DNA from: Halopenitus salinus
GTDB taxonomy: Archaea > Halobacteriota > Halobacteria > Halobacteriales > Haloferacaceae
Assembly: GCF_042662125.1 (NCBI RefSeq)
Contig: NZ_JBHSXL010000009.1
Span: 248,001 to 312,000 of the forward strand
Direction of reading: 5' to 3'
Length of the DNA: 64,000 nt
The number at the start of each line of letters is the position of its first letter. Position 1 is the first letter of the stretch. The translations under genes and the position numbers were made by a program. Below are positions 1-8,670 of the stretch, piece by piece. A model generated the notes under the pieces. It made no database searches. It worked only from the letters and a program-made list of their open reading frames with translations, and was not told the DNA's origin.

Positions 1-1057
1 CGGCGAGGGCGTCTTTTTCAACCCCACACAGGAGCTGAACCGCGACGTGACCGTCGCCGTGTTGCGCGCCTACCGCGACCGGGAGCCGCGCGCGGCGAGC
101 TACCTCGACGCGATGGCCGCCTCCGGGATCCGGGGCGTCCGCGCGGCCGCGGAGGGGTACGACGTCACCTGTGCCGACGTCGACCGGGACGCCGTCGAGT
201 TGGCCCGGGCGAACCTCGAGCGCAACGACCAGGAGGGGACGGTCAGTCATCGCAACGTCAACGCGCTGCTCCACGAGGAGGTCTTCGACGTCGTGGATCT
301 CGACCCCTACGGTACGCCCATCCCCTTCGTCGACGCCGCGTTCGCGAACGCTCGCAACCTCGTGTGCGTCACGGCGACCGACACCGCCCCGCTTTGTGGC
401 GCCCACCAGCAGTCGGGAATCAGGAAGTACGGCGCGGTCCCGCAAAACACCGACTACCACCCCGAGATGGGGCTTCGGACCCTGCTTTCGGCGCTCGTTC
501 GCACCGCCGCGAAGTACGACCTCGCCGCGCGCCCGATCTGTTCGCACGTCTCGCGTCACTACGTCCGGACCTACCTCGAACTCGAGGGCGGCGCCCGCGC
601 GGCCGACGACGTTCTCGACGAGCTCGGGTACGTCCACCACTGCGAGGACTGCCTCCATCGAACCCACGAGCACGGACTGATCGCCGCCGCCGATCGTCCG
701 ACACGCTGTCCGCGATGTGACTCCAAGCGGTATCTCGACGCCGGGCCGCTCTGGCTCGGCCCGATCGCGGACCCGGCGTTCGTCCGTGACGTTCACGACG
801 CCATCGACGACGAAATGGGCGAGGCCAAACGCGCGAGGAAGCTGCTCTCCCGGGTGGCCGGCGAGCTCGACACGCCGACCCACTACGACCAGCACCGCCT
901 CTACGAGCAGTGGAGCGAACCGGCCATCGGGATGGACGAGTTCGTCTCACGCCTTCGGGCGGCCGGCCACGACGCGACCCGAGCCCACTACCGGGGGACC
1001 GCGTTCAAGACGCGGGCGTCGATCCCCGAGATGCGCGAGGCGGTTCTGGGGGAGTGA
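1..1057 (+). CDS. trm1: tRNA (guanine(26)-N2)-dimethyltransferase, 5' end missing
   Basis: Methylates G26 of tRNA with S-adenosylmethionine. The frame is open to the left edge (codons from base 2), so the N-terminus lies outside the window; the GTG at 47 is internal. Visible are the N-terminal NPTQELNRD stretch, the SAM-binding LDAMAASGIRG loop, the DLDPYGTP motif typical of Trm1, and a C-terminal zinc ribbon (CEDC, then CPRC about 25 residues later). The C-terminus is complete and ends about 100 bases before the next gene. Family assignment is secure. Confidence 0.95.
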   Translation, partial: GEGVFFNPTQELNRDVTVAVLRAYRDREPRAASYLDAMAASGIRGVRAAAEGYDVTCADVDRDAVELARANLERNDQEGTVSHRNVNALLHEEVFDVVDLDPYGTPIPFVDAAFANARNLVCVTATDTAPLCGAHQQSGIRKYGAVPQNTDYHPEMGLRTLLSALVRTAAKYDLAARPICSHVSRHYVRTYLELEGGARAADDVLDELGYVHHCEDCLHRTHEHGLIAAADRPTRCPRCDSKRYLDAGPLWLGPIADPAFVRDVHDAIDDEMGEAKRARKLLSRVAGELDTPTHYDQHRLYEQWSEPAIGMDEFVSRLRAAGHDATRAHYRGTAFKTRASIPEMREAVLGE

Positions 1058-1130
1058 GGGCTCTCCGGATATGAGGCTTTCCCGGGGTGGGATTTCCTCG
1101 GGGAGTGCGATCCCTCCGAGAGACCCCCTG

Positions 1131-1140
1131 GCTTTTGTAC
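1131..1140 (+). promoter_or_regulatory. TATA box before the BrkB-type gene
   Basis: A GCTTTTGTAC element sits 22-31 bases before the GTG at 1162. That spacing fits a leaderless transcript and is the reason the start at 1162 is preferred over the GTG at 1087, which lies upstream of the box. Confidence 0.5.
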
Positions 1141-1161
1141 GATAGCGCCGAACTCCGTGCC

Positions 1162-2427
1162 GTGCGAGAGACGATCGACGCGACCGTCCGGACGGCCCGA
1201 GCGATAGTCGCGACCGTTCAACGGGCGGACGTCACGTTCCTGGCCGCCAGCGTCGCCTACTACGCGTTCATTTCGCTCATCCCCTCGCTTTTGCTCCTCG
1301 TCTCGGTCGCGAGCCTCCTCGTCGGCGACGCGTTCGCGGCCGTCGTCCTGGCCGAGAGCCGGCAGTTCCTCACGCCGGCCGGACAGGACGCCGTCGCGGC
1401 GGCCATCGCCTCCGCGGAGGGTCGGACCGGGGCGACCGTCCTCGGCGTCGCGGTGCTCGTCTGGTCGACCCTCAAGGTGTTTCGCGGCCTCGACACCGCC
1501 TTTCAGGCCGTCTACGGGATCGAGGACGATCCGAGCCTGCTCGAGGAGCTGTCGGACGCCGCCTCGGTCGCGGCCGGGATCGGAACCGGCATCCTGGTCA
1601 TGTTCGCGTTGGGCGCGCTGATCGCGACGGCCGGCGGCGGCCGGCTCGCGGGACTCGGACCGTTCGCCGGGGTCGCGGGGCTCCTCGTCTTGCCGGTCGT
1701 GCTCGCGATCGTCTTCGTTCCGATGTACTACATCCTCCCCAACCGGCCGATGACGCTCCGGGAGGCGCTGCCCGGTGCGGTTCTCGCGGCGGTCGGGTGG
1801 ACGCTGTTACAGGGCGGCTTTCAGGTCTACGCCGCCGGAGCCGGCCAGTATCAGGTCTACGGCGTCATCGGCGGCGTCCTCCTGCTCGTCACCTGGCTGT
1901 ATCTCGCGGCGATGATCGTCATCGTCGGCGCGGTCGCAAACGCCGTGCTTGCGGACCGGCAACTCCAAGGGGACCCCGGCCCAGCGACCGATATGGGCGA
2001 CCGCGAGGACACCGACGCGCGCGCCGGCGACGAGGAGGAGACGCCGCGCGGCGCACCCGACGTCGCCGCGCTCTCGGAGGAAGTCGCCGAGCTTCGCGCC
2101 GACTTCGAGACCTTCGAGGACGACGTCGAACGCCGGACGGTCGACAGACCGCGGATCGAGACGGAGCTGAAGGCCTACGTCCGCAGACGGATGCGGAGGG
2201 GCCACGCACGCGGATGGGGGCCGTACCTCGTACTGCTGTACGGCACCGTCCTCACCCTCGGCGCGTTCTACTTCCTGAAGGGGATCTACGCGATCGCCGC
2301 GATGGTGATCCTCGGCCTCTCGACGCTCGGGCTCTACACCCTGTTCGTCATCGTCGGGATCGGGTTCAACGCGCTGGAGGCGCCGGGGCGGGCGATGGAG
2401 TACGTCCGCGACCGCGGCGAGGAGTGA
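1162..2427 (+). CDS. YihY/BrkB-family membrane protein with extra C-terminal domain
   Basis: Integral membrane protein of the YihY/BrkB family; no biochemical role is established for archaeal members. The frame extends to a GTG at 1087, but the TATA box at 1131-1140 argues for GTG 1162 (421 aa). About six hydrophobic segments fill the first 270 residues, with the family's aromatic first helix (SVAYYAFISLIPSLLLL). An acidic linker with a short coiled coil (roughly residues 275-335) and two further membrane helices near the C-terminus follow, beyond the usual BrkB core. It ends 3 bases before the PAP2 phosphatase gene, so the two are probably cotranscribed. Confidence 0.85.
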   Translation: MRETIDATVRTARAIVATVQRADVTFLAASVAYYAFISLIPSLLLLVSVASLLVGDAFAAVVLAESRQFLTPAGQDAVAAAIASAEGRTGATVLGVAVLVWSTLKVFRGLDTAFQAVYGIEDDPSLLEELSDAASVAAGIGTGILVMFALGALIATAGGGRLAGLGPFAGVAGLLVLPVVLAIVFVPMYYILPNRPMTLREALPGAVLAAVGWTLLQGGFQVYAAGAGQYQVYGVIGGVLLLVTWLYLAAMIVIVGAVANAVLADRQLQGDPGPATDMGDREDTDARAGDEEETPRGAPDVAALSEEVAELRADFETFEDDVERRTVDRPRIETELKAYVRRRMRRGHARGWGPYLVLLYGTVLTLGAFYFLKGIYAIAAMVILGLSTLGLYTLFVIVGIGFNALEAPGRAMEYVRDRGEE

Positions 2428-2430
2428 CCG

Positions 2431-3390
2431 ATGGGGCGTGGCATCGGCGAGTCCGCGGTCGTCGACGCGCTCCCGGACGTCGCCGTCGTCGTCGGGGCGG
2501 CGGTCACCACCCTCGGGGACACCTGGTTCGTCTTCGTCCTGCTCGCGAGCGTCTACTGGTTCCTGTCGCAGCGGTTCGCGAGCGATCCGAGGCGGTCCGG
2601 CGCGACGCTCGTCGCGATCGTGACCGGCACGCTCGCGGCTCTCACGCTGTTGAAGGTCGGGTTCGGCGTCCCGCGCCCGCCGGCAGCGGCCACCCCGGCG
2701 GCGGCCCCCGGCTGGCTGCCGGCCGTCCTCGAGGGCTGGTTCGCGGGCACGACCGAATCCGACGGGTTCGGGTTCCCGAGCGGGCACGCGACCGGCGCGG
2801 CCGTGACCTACCTCGGACTGGCGGTCGTCCTCGACCGGCTGGGCGGCCGCCGACCGCGGCTCGCCCTCGGGGGTCTCCTCGCGGTCGCGGTGGGGCTCTC
2901 GCGGGTCGTCATCGAGGTCCACTACCTCGTCGACGTCCTCGCCGGCTGGCTGCTCGGCGCGGGCCTGTTGGCGGCGGGCCTCGCGCTCGCGCGGAGCTTC
3001 GACGATCGTGTCGGCTTCGACGGCCGTTCCGGATTCGACGATCGCTCCGGCAGCCTCGATCCGACCCGGCCGTTCCTCGCGGCCGCGGCCGTCGGCGTGC
3101 TCGGCGTCCTGGTCGCCTTCGGGCTCGGGGAACCGGGGAGCGTCGCCGACGCGAGCGTCGCGGTGGGAACGGCGCTCGGGGGTGCGGTCGGATGGACTCG
3201 CTGTGAGGGCTCGGAACCTCCGGTGTCGCTTCCGATCGCGGCCGGCGCGTTCGCCGTCTCCGGGCCGCTGTGGCTGCTCGCGTTGACCGACCTGGCTCCG
3301 TCGATCGCCGGCGCGGTGCCGGCGTTCCTCGCGAGCGCGGTCATCCTCGCGGCGCCGCGACTCTCGGAACGAGTGGCGGGGAGAAATTGA
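2431..3390 (+). CDS. PAP2-superfamily membrane phosphatase
   Basis: Probable lipid-phosphate or prenyl-diphosphate phosphatase (319 aa). The three PAP2 catalytic motifs are present in order: K-x6-RP (KVGFGVPRP, about residue 74), PSGH (about 114) and SR-x5-H-x3-D (SRVVIEVHYLVD, about 156). The histidines of motifs 2 and 3 are the expected phosphoryl acceptor and acid/base. Six or more hydrophobic helices surround the motifs. It starts 3 bases after the BrkB-type gene. Substrate cannot be read from sequence; recycling of dolichyl or other polyprenyl phosphates is one plausible role. Confidence 0.88.
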   Translation: MGRGIGESAVVDALPDVAVVVGAAVTTLGDTWFVFVLLASVYWFLSQRFASDPRRSGATLVAIVTGTLAALTLLKVGFGVPRPPAAATPAAAPGWLPAVLEGWFAGTTESDGFGFPSGHATGAAVTYLGLAVVLDRLGGRRPRLALGGLLAVAVGLSRVVIEVHYLVDVLAGWLLGAGLLAAGLALARSFDDRVGFDGRSGFDDRSGSLDPTRPFLAAAAVGVLGVLVAFGLGEPGSVADASVAVGTALGGAVGWTRCEGSEPPVSLPIAAGAFAVSGPLWLLALTDLAPSIAGAVPAFLASAVILAAPRLSERVAGRN

Positions 3391-3442
3391 CCGTCCGGGA
3401 GCGGAGTGGCCGGCGTACGGGTTCTCTCACCGATTTGCGAAC

Positions 3443-4327
3443 TCACTCCGGACGCGGGTCGTCCGCGTCCTCGGCGCGTTCGTGGTCGTCTCCGCCGCGG
3501 GTCCCCTCGGGGCCGCCCCCGAACCGTGACTCCCCGTACCGCTCCGCAAGATCGTCGGCGTACGACAGCTTGTCGTTGGCCTTCCGGAAGACGCCGAGCA
3601 GGGTGTGTACCTCCCGATCGGTCGGGTGGGCGCGCCCGAGTACGCGCCGAAAGAGCGTCTCACAGCGGTCGCGACGGTGCTCGCGGTGGTCGGCGTGTTC
3701 GAGGAACTCGCCGAAGTACTCGTGGAGCCGCTCGACGTCGCCCTCGGGGGCCCGCTCGCGCTCGACGTCGGGGAGCTGGTACTCCTCGACGGTGAGTTCG
3801 CGAAGCTCGTACAACAGGACGGTCGCGGCCTGTCCGAGGTTGAGAACGGGGTACTCCTCGTCGGCCGGGATCGAACAGACCTGATCGAGGCGGGCGAGCT
3901 CGTCGTTGTTCAGTCCCTTGCTCTCGCGGCCGAAGACGAGGGCGGTTTGCGTCTCGACGGTCGAAAGCGACTGGCGCAGCTCCGCGGGCGTCGAGAACGG
4001 ATACCGGACGTGGCGTCTCGCGTCCTCGCCGGTGATCGCCGTACACCCGACCGTGTGGTACGTCGAGACCACCTCCTCGAAGGTCACCGTCTCGGCGTTC
4101 GGCAGGACGTCCTGGCGGGCGTGGCCGGCGAACCCGTAGGCCTCGCCGTCCTCCGGAAGTTCCGGCGGGTCGACGAGCTTGAGGTCGGAGAGCCCGAAGT
4201 TCTTCATCGCGCGGGCGATCGTTCCCACGTTTCCCGGCGTCTCCGGCTCGACCACGACGACGACGGGGTCCGTCGAACGCGGTTGCGACGCGGTGGTCTC
4301 GCCGGACCCGGCGTCCGGCTCGCTCAT
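3443..4327 (-). CDS. TrmJ-type SPOUT RNA methyltransferase
   Basis: SAM-dependent RNA 2'-O-methyltransferase of the SpoU/TrmH superfamily (294 aa), most like TrmJ, which modifies position 32 of tRNA. Motif 1 is EPETPGNVGTIARAMKNFG near residue 26; motif 2 is VFGRESKGLNN near residue 107; motif 3 is NLGQAATVLLYEL near residue 137, forming the trefoil-knot cofactor site. The C-terminal third is charged. The ATG at 4327 overlaps the stop of the upstream gene (ATGA), so translation is probably coupled to it. The exact target nucleotide is inferred from family only. Confidence 0.87.
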   Translation of the reverse strand: MSEPDAGSGETTASQPRSTDPVVVVVEPETPGNVGTIARAMKNFGLSDLKLVDPPELPEDGEAYGFAGHARQDVLPNAETVTFEEVVSTYHTVGCTAITGEDARRHVRYPFSTPAELRQSLSTVETQTALVFGRESKGLNNDELARLDQVCSIPADEEYPVLNLGQAATVLLYELRELTVEEYQLPDVERERAPEGDVERLHEYFGEFLEHADHREHRRDRCETLFRRVLGRAHPTDREVHTLLGVFRKANDKLSYADDLAERYGESRFGGGPEGTRGGDDHERAEDADDPRPE

Positions 4328-4929
4328 CGGTCCGCCCGCGGGTAGTCCGTCGAGAGGTCCAGATCGCTTTCGGCGATCTCCTCCTCGTCGATCCGGTCGG
4401 CCTCGCGTTCGGCGGCCGCCTCCTCGTCCTCGACGTACGAGCGGATGTCGATCCGCCGTCCCTCGAAGCCCGCCTCGATCCGCTCTTGGATCTCGTTTTG
4501 TCCGGGCGGGTCCGGAAGCCCCTCGGGGTCGGCGTCGACGTGCTCGAGGCCGCCATAGTCCTCCGGCGCGCGGTTTCCGGCGGCGTACCACTCGTGGAAG
4601 CGGTCGGCGAACGCCGACGATCCGCGATGGTCGCTTCCGCCCGCCTCCCGGAACCAGTAGAGGAAGTCGGGCTCGTGGTCGTGACACAACAGGAGCTCGC
4701 CGAGCGGCTCGCCGTAGACGACCTCCGCCGGGGTCGCGCGGTGGAGGTTCTCCTCGCCGTGTTCGATGTAGCAGGCGTCACACGGCTCCTCGACGAGCTT
4801 CTGGAGACGGACCAGTCGTTCACGCGGCTCCTCGGGGATCTCCTCGAGCGGCTTGAACTCCCCGTCCTCGTCGAATATCTCGGACTCCTCGAACCGCCAG
4901 CCGCGGAGCCCGACGCTCACCTTCGACAT
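4324..4929 (-). CDS. Conserved haloarchaeal protein, function unknown
   Basis: 201-aa acidic soluble protein that I cannot assign to a characterised family. It has a C-x2-C pair (PCDACYIEHGEE, about residue 50) and a CHDHEPDF stretch about 30 residues later that together could bind a metal, followed by a very acidic C-terminal helix. The start at 4929 is the first ATG of a compact frame and is preceded by only about 110 bases shared with the divergent dihydropteroate synthase-like gene. The TGA overlaps the ATG of the downstream RNA methyltransferase, suggesting a link to RNA modification; that link is inference. Confidence 0.75.
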   Translation of the reverse strand: MSKVSVGLRGWRFEESEIFDEDGEFKPLEEIPEEPRERLVRLQKLVEEPCDACYIEHGEENLHRATPAEVVYGEPLGELLLCHDHEPDFLYWFREAGGSDHRGSSAFADRFHEWYAAGNRAPEDYGGLEHVDADPEGLPDPPGQNEIQERIEAGFEGRRIDIRSYVEDEEAAAEREADRIDEEEIAESDLDLSTDYPRADR

Positions 4930-5038
4930 GTGCGGATCTGGGCGACGAGGCGGTATAAACACGTTCCTTAGAGTCGTCCGGTCTGGTCGCCCATCCGCTT
5001 TCGGACCGCCTATGGTGCTCGCGTTCCTCCCGTCGGGC

Positions 5039-6283
5039 ATGCGAACTGTAGACGCGGCGGGACTCGAGATCGGGGACGACCGCCCCCCGCGGATCATGGG
5101 CGTGCTCAACGTCTCCGAGGAGTCGCCCTACGACCCGAGCGTCTTCGACGATCCGGGCGAGGCGGCCGAGTACGTCGACGCCGAGCTGATCGCGGAGGGC
5201 GCCGACATCGTCGACGTCGGCCTGGAGTCGGCGAACAAGCGGTTCGAGGTGCTCTCGGCCGACCAGGAGCTCGACCGGCTCGACACGGCGATCGAGGCGA
5301 TGGAGTCGACCGCGGGCGACGCGGTCTGGTCGATCGAGACGCGCTATCACGAGGTCGCGGCGGCGGCCCTCGATCGGGGATTCGACATGGTCAACGACGT
5401 CTGCGGGTTCGCGGACCCGGAGATGCCCGCGGTCTGTGCGGACCGGGAGGCGGCCGTGGTGAAGATGGCCTCCCCGCCGGACCTCGAGCGTCCGGGCGCG
5501 ATCGCGGACGTCGACGACATCTACGACGCGCTCGCCCGAAACGGGTTCACCGACCGCACGATCCTCGATCCGGCCTTCGGCGGCTGGACCGAGGAGAAGA
5601 CCCTCGCGGACGACCGGGAGACGTTCCGCCGGCTTCGCGAGTTCCGCGGCTACGGCCGTCCGATCCTCGTGTCCATCAACCGGAAGAACTTCCTTCGCGA
5701 CGTCGTCGACCGCGAGACGGAGGGGGCGCTCCCGGCCTCGCTCGCCGCGACGTCCATGGCGGTCGAGCGCGGCGCCCACGTGATCCGCACCCACGACGTC
5801 GCGGAGACCCGCGACGCCGCCGCGATCGGCGCGGAGTTCGCCCGCGATCGGATCCGAGAGACCGTCCCGGGAGCCGAGCTCGAGGAACTCGACGTGACGG
5901 CGCCACGTGAGGCGGCACGACATCTCGACCGGGTCGGAGCAAACGCCGACATCGCGGACGAAAGCGTCATCCGGGTGGTCGAAGCCTCCGGTCTCGATCG
6001 GGATCGGCTCCGTGCCCTCGCGGCCGCCGTCGAGGGGACCGGCGTCGCGTTCGCGACCGACGGAACGGCAGGGACCGCCGAGTCCACCCGATCGGAGACG
6101 CCCGCGACGGATGGGTCCGGCGACGCCACCGGATCCGGTGCCGGGGACGCGACCGCGCGGGGACTGCTCGTCGGCACGCCGGCCGCCCTCGAGCGCGCGA
6201 GCGAGCGACTCGTCGACGGGGAGTTCGCGGCGGCAGCCGAGATCGGCTCCGTGCTGGCTCGGATCGCGGACCCCGATCGATGA
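5039..6283 (+). CDS. folP: Dihydropteroate synthase-like protein
   Basis: Probably condenses 6-hydroxymethyl-dihydropterin diphosphate with p-aminobenzoate in folate synthesis. It keeps the DHPS barrel signatures: MGVLNVSEES (about residue 19), GADIVDVGLES (about 58), NDVCGFADPEM (about 120), ILDPAFGGWTEEKT (about 177), INRKNF (about 213) and RTHDVAETRDA near residue 255. The usual STRPG loop after the ES is replaced. A C-terminal extension of about 130 residues contains a Thr/Ser/Gly-rich linker. The frame could start earlier (4853), but ATG 5039 begins right before the conserved fold. The ATGA overlap with mptE supports a pterin role. 414 aa; a specialised paralogue is possible. Confidence 0.8.
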   Translation: MRTVDAAGLEIGDDRPPRIMGVLNVSEESPYDPSVFDDPGEAAEYVDAELIAEGADIVDVGLESANKRFEVLSADQELDRLDTAIEAMESTAGDAVWSIETRYHEVAAAALDRGFDMVNDVCGFADPEMPAVCADREAAVVKMASPPDLERPGAIADVDDIYDALARNGFTDRTILDPAFGGWTEEKTLADDRETFRRLREFRGYGRPILVSINRKNFLRDVVDRETEGALPASLAATSMAVERGAHVIRTHDVAETRDAAAIGAEFARDRIRETVPGAELEELDVTAPREAARHLDRVGANADIADESVIRVVEASGLDRDRLRALAAAVEGTGVAFATDGTAGTAESTRSETPATDGSGDATGSGAGDATARGLLVGTPAALERASERLVDGEFAAAAEIGSVLARIADPDR

Positions 6284-6975
6284 ACTTCGAGACCTGGGAG
6301 CCGGTCTACGAGGCCGTCCTCGACGACTTCGGCTTCGACCGGGGCGCCGACGAGCGCGCTCGTGACGTCGCAGATGGGTTCGCGACGCCGTTCGATCTCG
6401 GCCGGTTCGACGGACTGGCGGGCGCGACCGTGGCGATCGCGGGCGCCGGACCGTCGATCGAGAACGCGTCCGCAGCCCGCCGCGCCCGCGAGGCCGACGC
6501 GGTCCTCGCGGCCTCCACCGCCGCGGACGTCCTGCTCGCAGCGGACGTTGCGATCGATGCGATGGTCACCGACCTCGACAAGAATCCGGAGACGGCGCGC
6601 CGGCTGAGCGAGTCCGGCGTTCCCGTGGTCGCCCACGCCCACGGCGACAACGTGCCGGCGGTTCGCGAGTGGCTGCCGCGGTTTCGGACGGAACACGTCC
6701 TCGCGACCACGCAGGCCCGTCCGCGCGGTGACGTCCGCGGGTTCGGCGGCTTCACCGACGGCGACCGGGCGGCGTTTCTCGCGGACCACTTCGGGGCCGC
6801 CGAGCTCGTCTTCGTCGGCTGGGACCTCGAGGACCCGACGGTCGATCCGACGAAGGCGAGAAAGCTCCGGTGGGCCGGGCGTCTGCTCGCCTGGCTCGAG
6901 GCGCGCCGCTGCGACCGGTTCGACGTGCTCGAGGAACGGCGACCGTCGGTGCCTGCCGGCTGGCCGATGGAGTGA
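6280..6975 (+). CDS. mptE: 6-hydroxymethyl-7,8-dihydropterin diphosphokinase, MptE/DUF115 type
   Basis: Transfers diphosphate from ATP to 6-hydroxymethyl-dihydropterin, the step before dihydropteroate synthase. The 231-aa protein has the DUF115 signatures seen in archaeal MptE: VAIAGAGPSIEN (about residue 48), a DAMVTDLDKNPE segment (about 88), VAHAHGDNVP (about 111) and FVGWDLEDPTVDP (about 171). It overlaps the upstream dihydropteroate synthase-like gene by ATGA (6280-6283), so the two consecutive steps are likely made from one message. Assignment rests on motifs and neighbour. Confidence 0.85.
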   Translation: MNFETWEPVYEAVLDDFGFDRGADERARDVADGFATPFDLGRFDGLAGATVAIAGAGPSIENASAARRAREADAVLAASTAADVLLAADVAIDAMVTDLDKNPETARRLSESGVPVVAHAHGDNVPAVREWLPRFRTEHVLATTQARPRGDVRGFGGFTDGDRAAFLADHFGAAELVFVGWDLEDPTVDPTKARKLRWAGRLLAWLEARRCDRFDVLEERRPSVPAGWPME

Positions 6976-7029
6976 CGGGACGGGGCGGGTGCCCGTGAAC
7001 CAGTGACGTCCCCGACCCGTAACGCACCA

Positions 7030-7037
7030 TTTATAAC
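7030..7037 (+). promoter_or_regulatory. TATA box of the rpl21e operon
   Basis: TTTATAAC lies 28-35 bases before the ATG of rpl21e, a strong match to the haloarchaeal TATA element. The message would have little or no leader. Confidence 0.65.
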
Positions 7038-7064
7038 CGCGCCGACGGTACTGGTCCCACGACC

Positions 7065-7355
7065 ATGCCGAGTTCCAACGGGCCCAACAAGGCGACGCGC
7101 AACAAGCTCTCGAACGCGCCGCGCGAGCGCGGCACCTCGCCGCCGCAGCGAGCCATCCAGGAGTACGAGGAGGGCCAGAAGGTCCACCTCAAGATCGACC
7201 CGAGCGTACAGAAGGGTCGCTTCCACCCCCGATTCGACGGCCACACCGGAACGGTCGTCGGCAAGCAGGGATCCGCGTTCAAAGTGGAGATCACGGACGG
7301 CGGCAAGACGAAGACGCTCATCGTCTCGGCCGCCCACATGCGCGCACAGAACTGA
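7065..7355 (+). CDS. rpl21e: 50S ribosomal protein L21e
   Basis: Large-subunit ribosomal protein (96 aa, the normal archaeal length). It has the basic N-terminus with NKLS followed by the L21e core (YEEGQKVHLKIDPSVQKG, then HPRFDGHTGTVVGKQG). It is the first gene of the run rpl21e-rpoF-DUF655-ksgA, an order found in many archaea, and has its own strong TATA box. The next gene starts 15 bases downstream. Confidence 0.96.
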   Translation: MPSSNGPNKATRNKLSNAPRERGTSPPQRAIQEYEEGQKVHLKIDPSVQKGRFHPRFDGHTGTVVGKQGSAFKVEITDGGKTKTLIVSAAHMRAQN

Positions 7356-7370
7356 TCGGAGCCATCCGAG

Positions 7371-7727
7371 ATGAGCATCTTCAAGGAGAAACTCGACGAG
7401 GAGAACGTCACCGTCGCCGAGGCCAAGGATATCCTCGCCGACATCGAGGCGGAACGCGCGGCCGACGAGGACCGCGAACTCCGCTACGAGCTCGCCCGCG
7501 CGATCGAACACGTCAACCGCTTTGCGACCCTGGAGGGCGAGGAGTCCCGCGAGCTCGTCGAGGAGCTGTGCGAGCTCGAGTACGTCGACGAGCGCGCCGC
7601 GATCAAGATCGCCGACCTGCTTCCGAACGACCGGACGGAGCTCCGCTCGGTGTTCGCCCACGAGCGGTACTCCCTCGACGGCGACCAGCTCGACGAGATC
7701 CTGAACGTCCTCGCGAAGTACGTATAG
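7371..7727 (+). CDS. rpoF: RNA polymerase subunit F (Rpb4)
   Basis: Stalk subunit of archaeal RNA polymerase; pairs with RpoE (Rpb7) and contacts TFE and nascent RNA. 118 aa, small, acidic and helical, with the typical C-terminal HRDC-like segment (DERAAIKIADLLPNDRTELR, then LDEILNVLAKYV). Position directly after rpl21e (15-base gap) is the conserved archaeal arrangement and makes the assignment firm. Confidence 0.93.
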   Translation: MSIFKEKLDEENVTVAEAKDILADIEAERAADEDRELRYELARAIEHVNRFATLEGEESRELVEELCELEYVDERAAIKIADLLPNDRTELRSVFAHERYSLDGDQLDEILNVLAKYV

Positions 7728-7852
7728 GCCCTCTCGGGCCCGTTCTCGATCCGCGGTTTCCGAACCCGACTTCCCCGTCGCCGTTTCGTCGTTCGATCCG
7801 ACGCCTTGCTCGTCGGGTTGCCGGGTCGATCCGACCGTTCCACGGCGGACGA

Positions 7853-7863
7853 TTTTTAAGTAT
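7853..7863 (+). promoter_or_regulatory. TATA box before the DUF655 gene
   Basis: TTTTTAAGTAT lies 22-32 bases before the ATG at 7885, so DUF655 and the genes after it can be transcribed apart from rpl21e-rpoF. Confidence 0.6.
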
Positions 7864-7884
7864 CACCTCCGCATAGATACGGGT

Positions 7885-8562
7885 ATGAACGACCCTCAGC
7901 GCTCGCGCGTCCTGCCGGACGGCGGAACCGACGCCCGTTCGGACGGCGAGGCCGGCGCGGATTCGGACTCGACCGCCGAGCCCGGATCGGACTCCGACGG
8001 CGACGACCGTCGGTACGCCGTGGCCATCGACGTGTTGCCGACCGGTCGGCCGGACGACGATCGGCCCCAGTACCAGAAGTCGCCGATCGCCTACGCGCTG
8101 GGGGAGTCCGACTTTCGACTCTTCGAGCTCACCTTGAGCGACGACGCGGACGCCTCCGTGGGCGACCGGATCGCGATCGAGCCCACCGCCGACGCCGACA
8201 TCGTCTCACGCTACCGGGAGGTCGACCACGACGAGTTGACCCACAACGCCGCCGCCGAGATCGAGTACGCCGTAGAGCGGATCGTCGAGGAGAACGAGCG
8301 ACGCTTCGTCGATTTCTACAACGAGGCCGAGCCGATCACGCTCCGACTCCACCGGCTCAACCTGCTTCCGGGGATCGGCAAGAAGCTGCGCAACACGATC
8401 CTCGACGAGCGAAAGCGCGGCCCCTTCGAGAGCTTCGAGGACGTCTCCGAGCGGATATCGGGGCTGCACCGCCCGAAGGAGGTGCTCGTCGAGCGCATCC
8501 TGGAGGAGATCCGCGAGGACGATCTCAAGTACCGCGTGTTCGTCGACCGCGGCGGGGAGTGA
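7885..8562 (+). CDS. DUF655-family nucleic-acid-binding protein
   Basis: 225-aa protein of the archaeal DUF655 family, function not established. After a disordered acidic N-terminus (about 45 residues), an OB/S1-like beta region runs to about residue 115 and a helix-hairpin-helix follows (LLPGIGKKLRNTILDERKRG near residue 153, then VSERISGLHRPKEV). The fold suggests RNA or DNA binding. It sits between rpoF and ksgA, its usual archaeal neighbourhood, which suggests a translation or rRNA-related role; that is inference. Confidence 0.88.
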   Translation: MNDPQRSRVLPDGGTDARSDGEAGADSDSTAEPGSDSDGDDRRYAVAIDVLPTGRPDDDRPQYQKSPIAYALGESDFRLFELTLSDDADASVGDRIAIEPTADADIVSRYREVDHDELTHNAAAEIEYAVERIVEENERRFVDFYNEAEPITLRLHRLNLLPGIGKKLRNTILDERKRGPFESFEDVSERISGLHRPKEVLVERILEEIREDDLKYRVFVDRGGE

Positions 8563-8670
8563 GCCCGGAACGCGGCGACCTCGAACCGTCGACCGTCACG
8601 ACCCCGAGGCGTCACCGCGTCTCCGCCGGGAAGCGGGACGTTTACCGGAGTGCCGCCGCTAGTCGAGTTA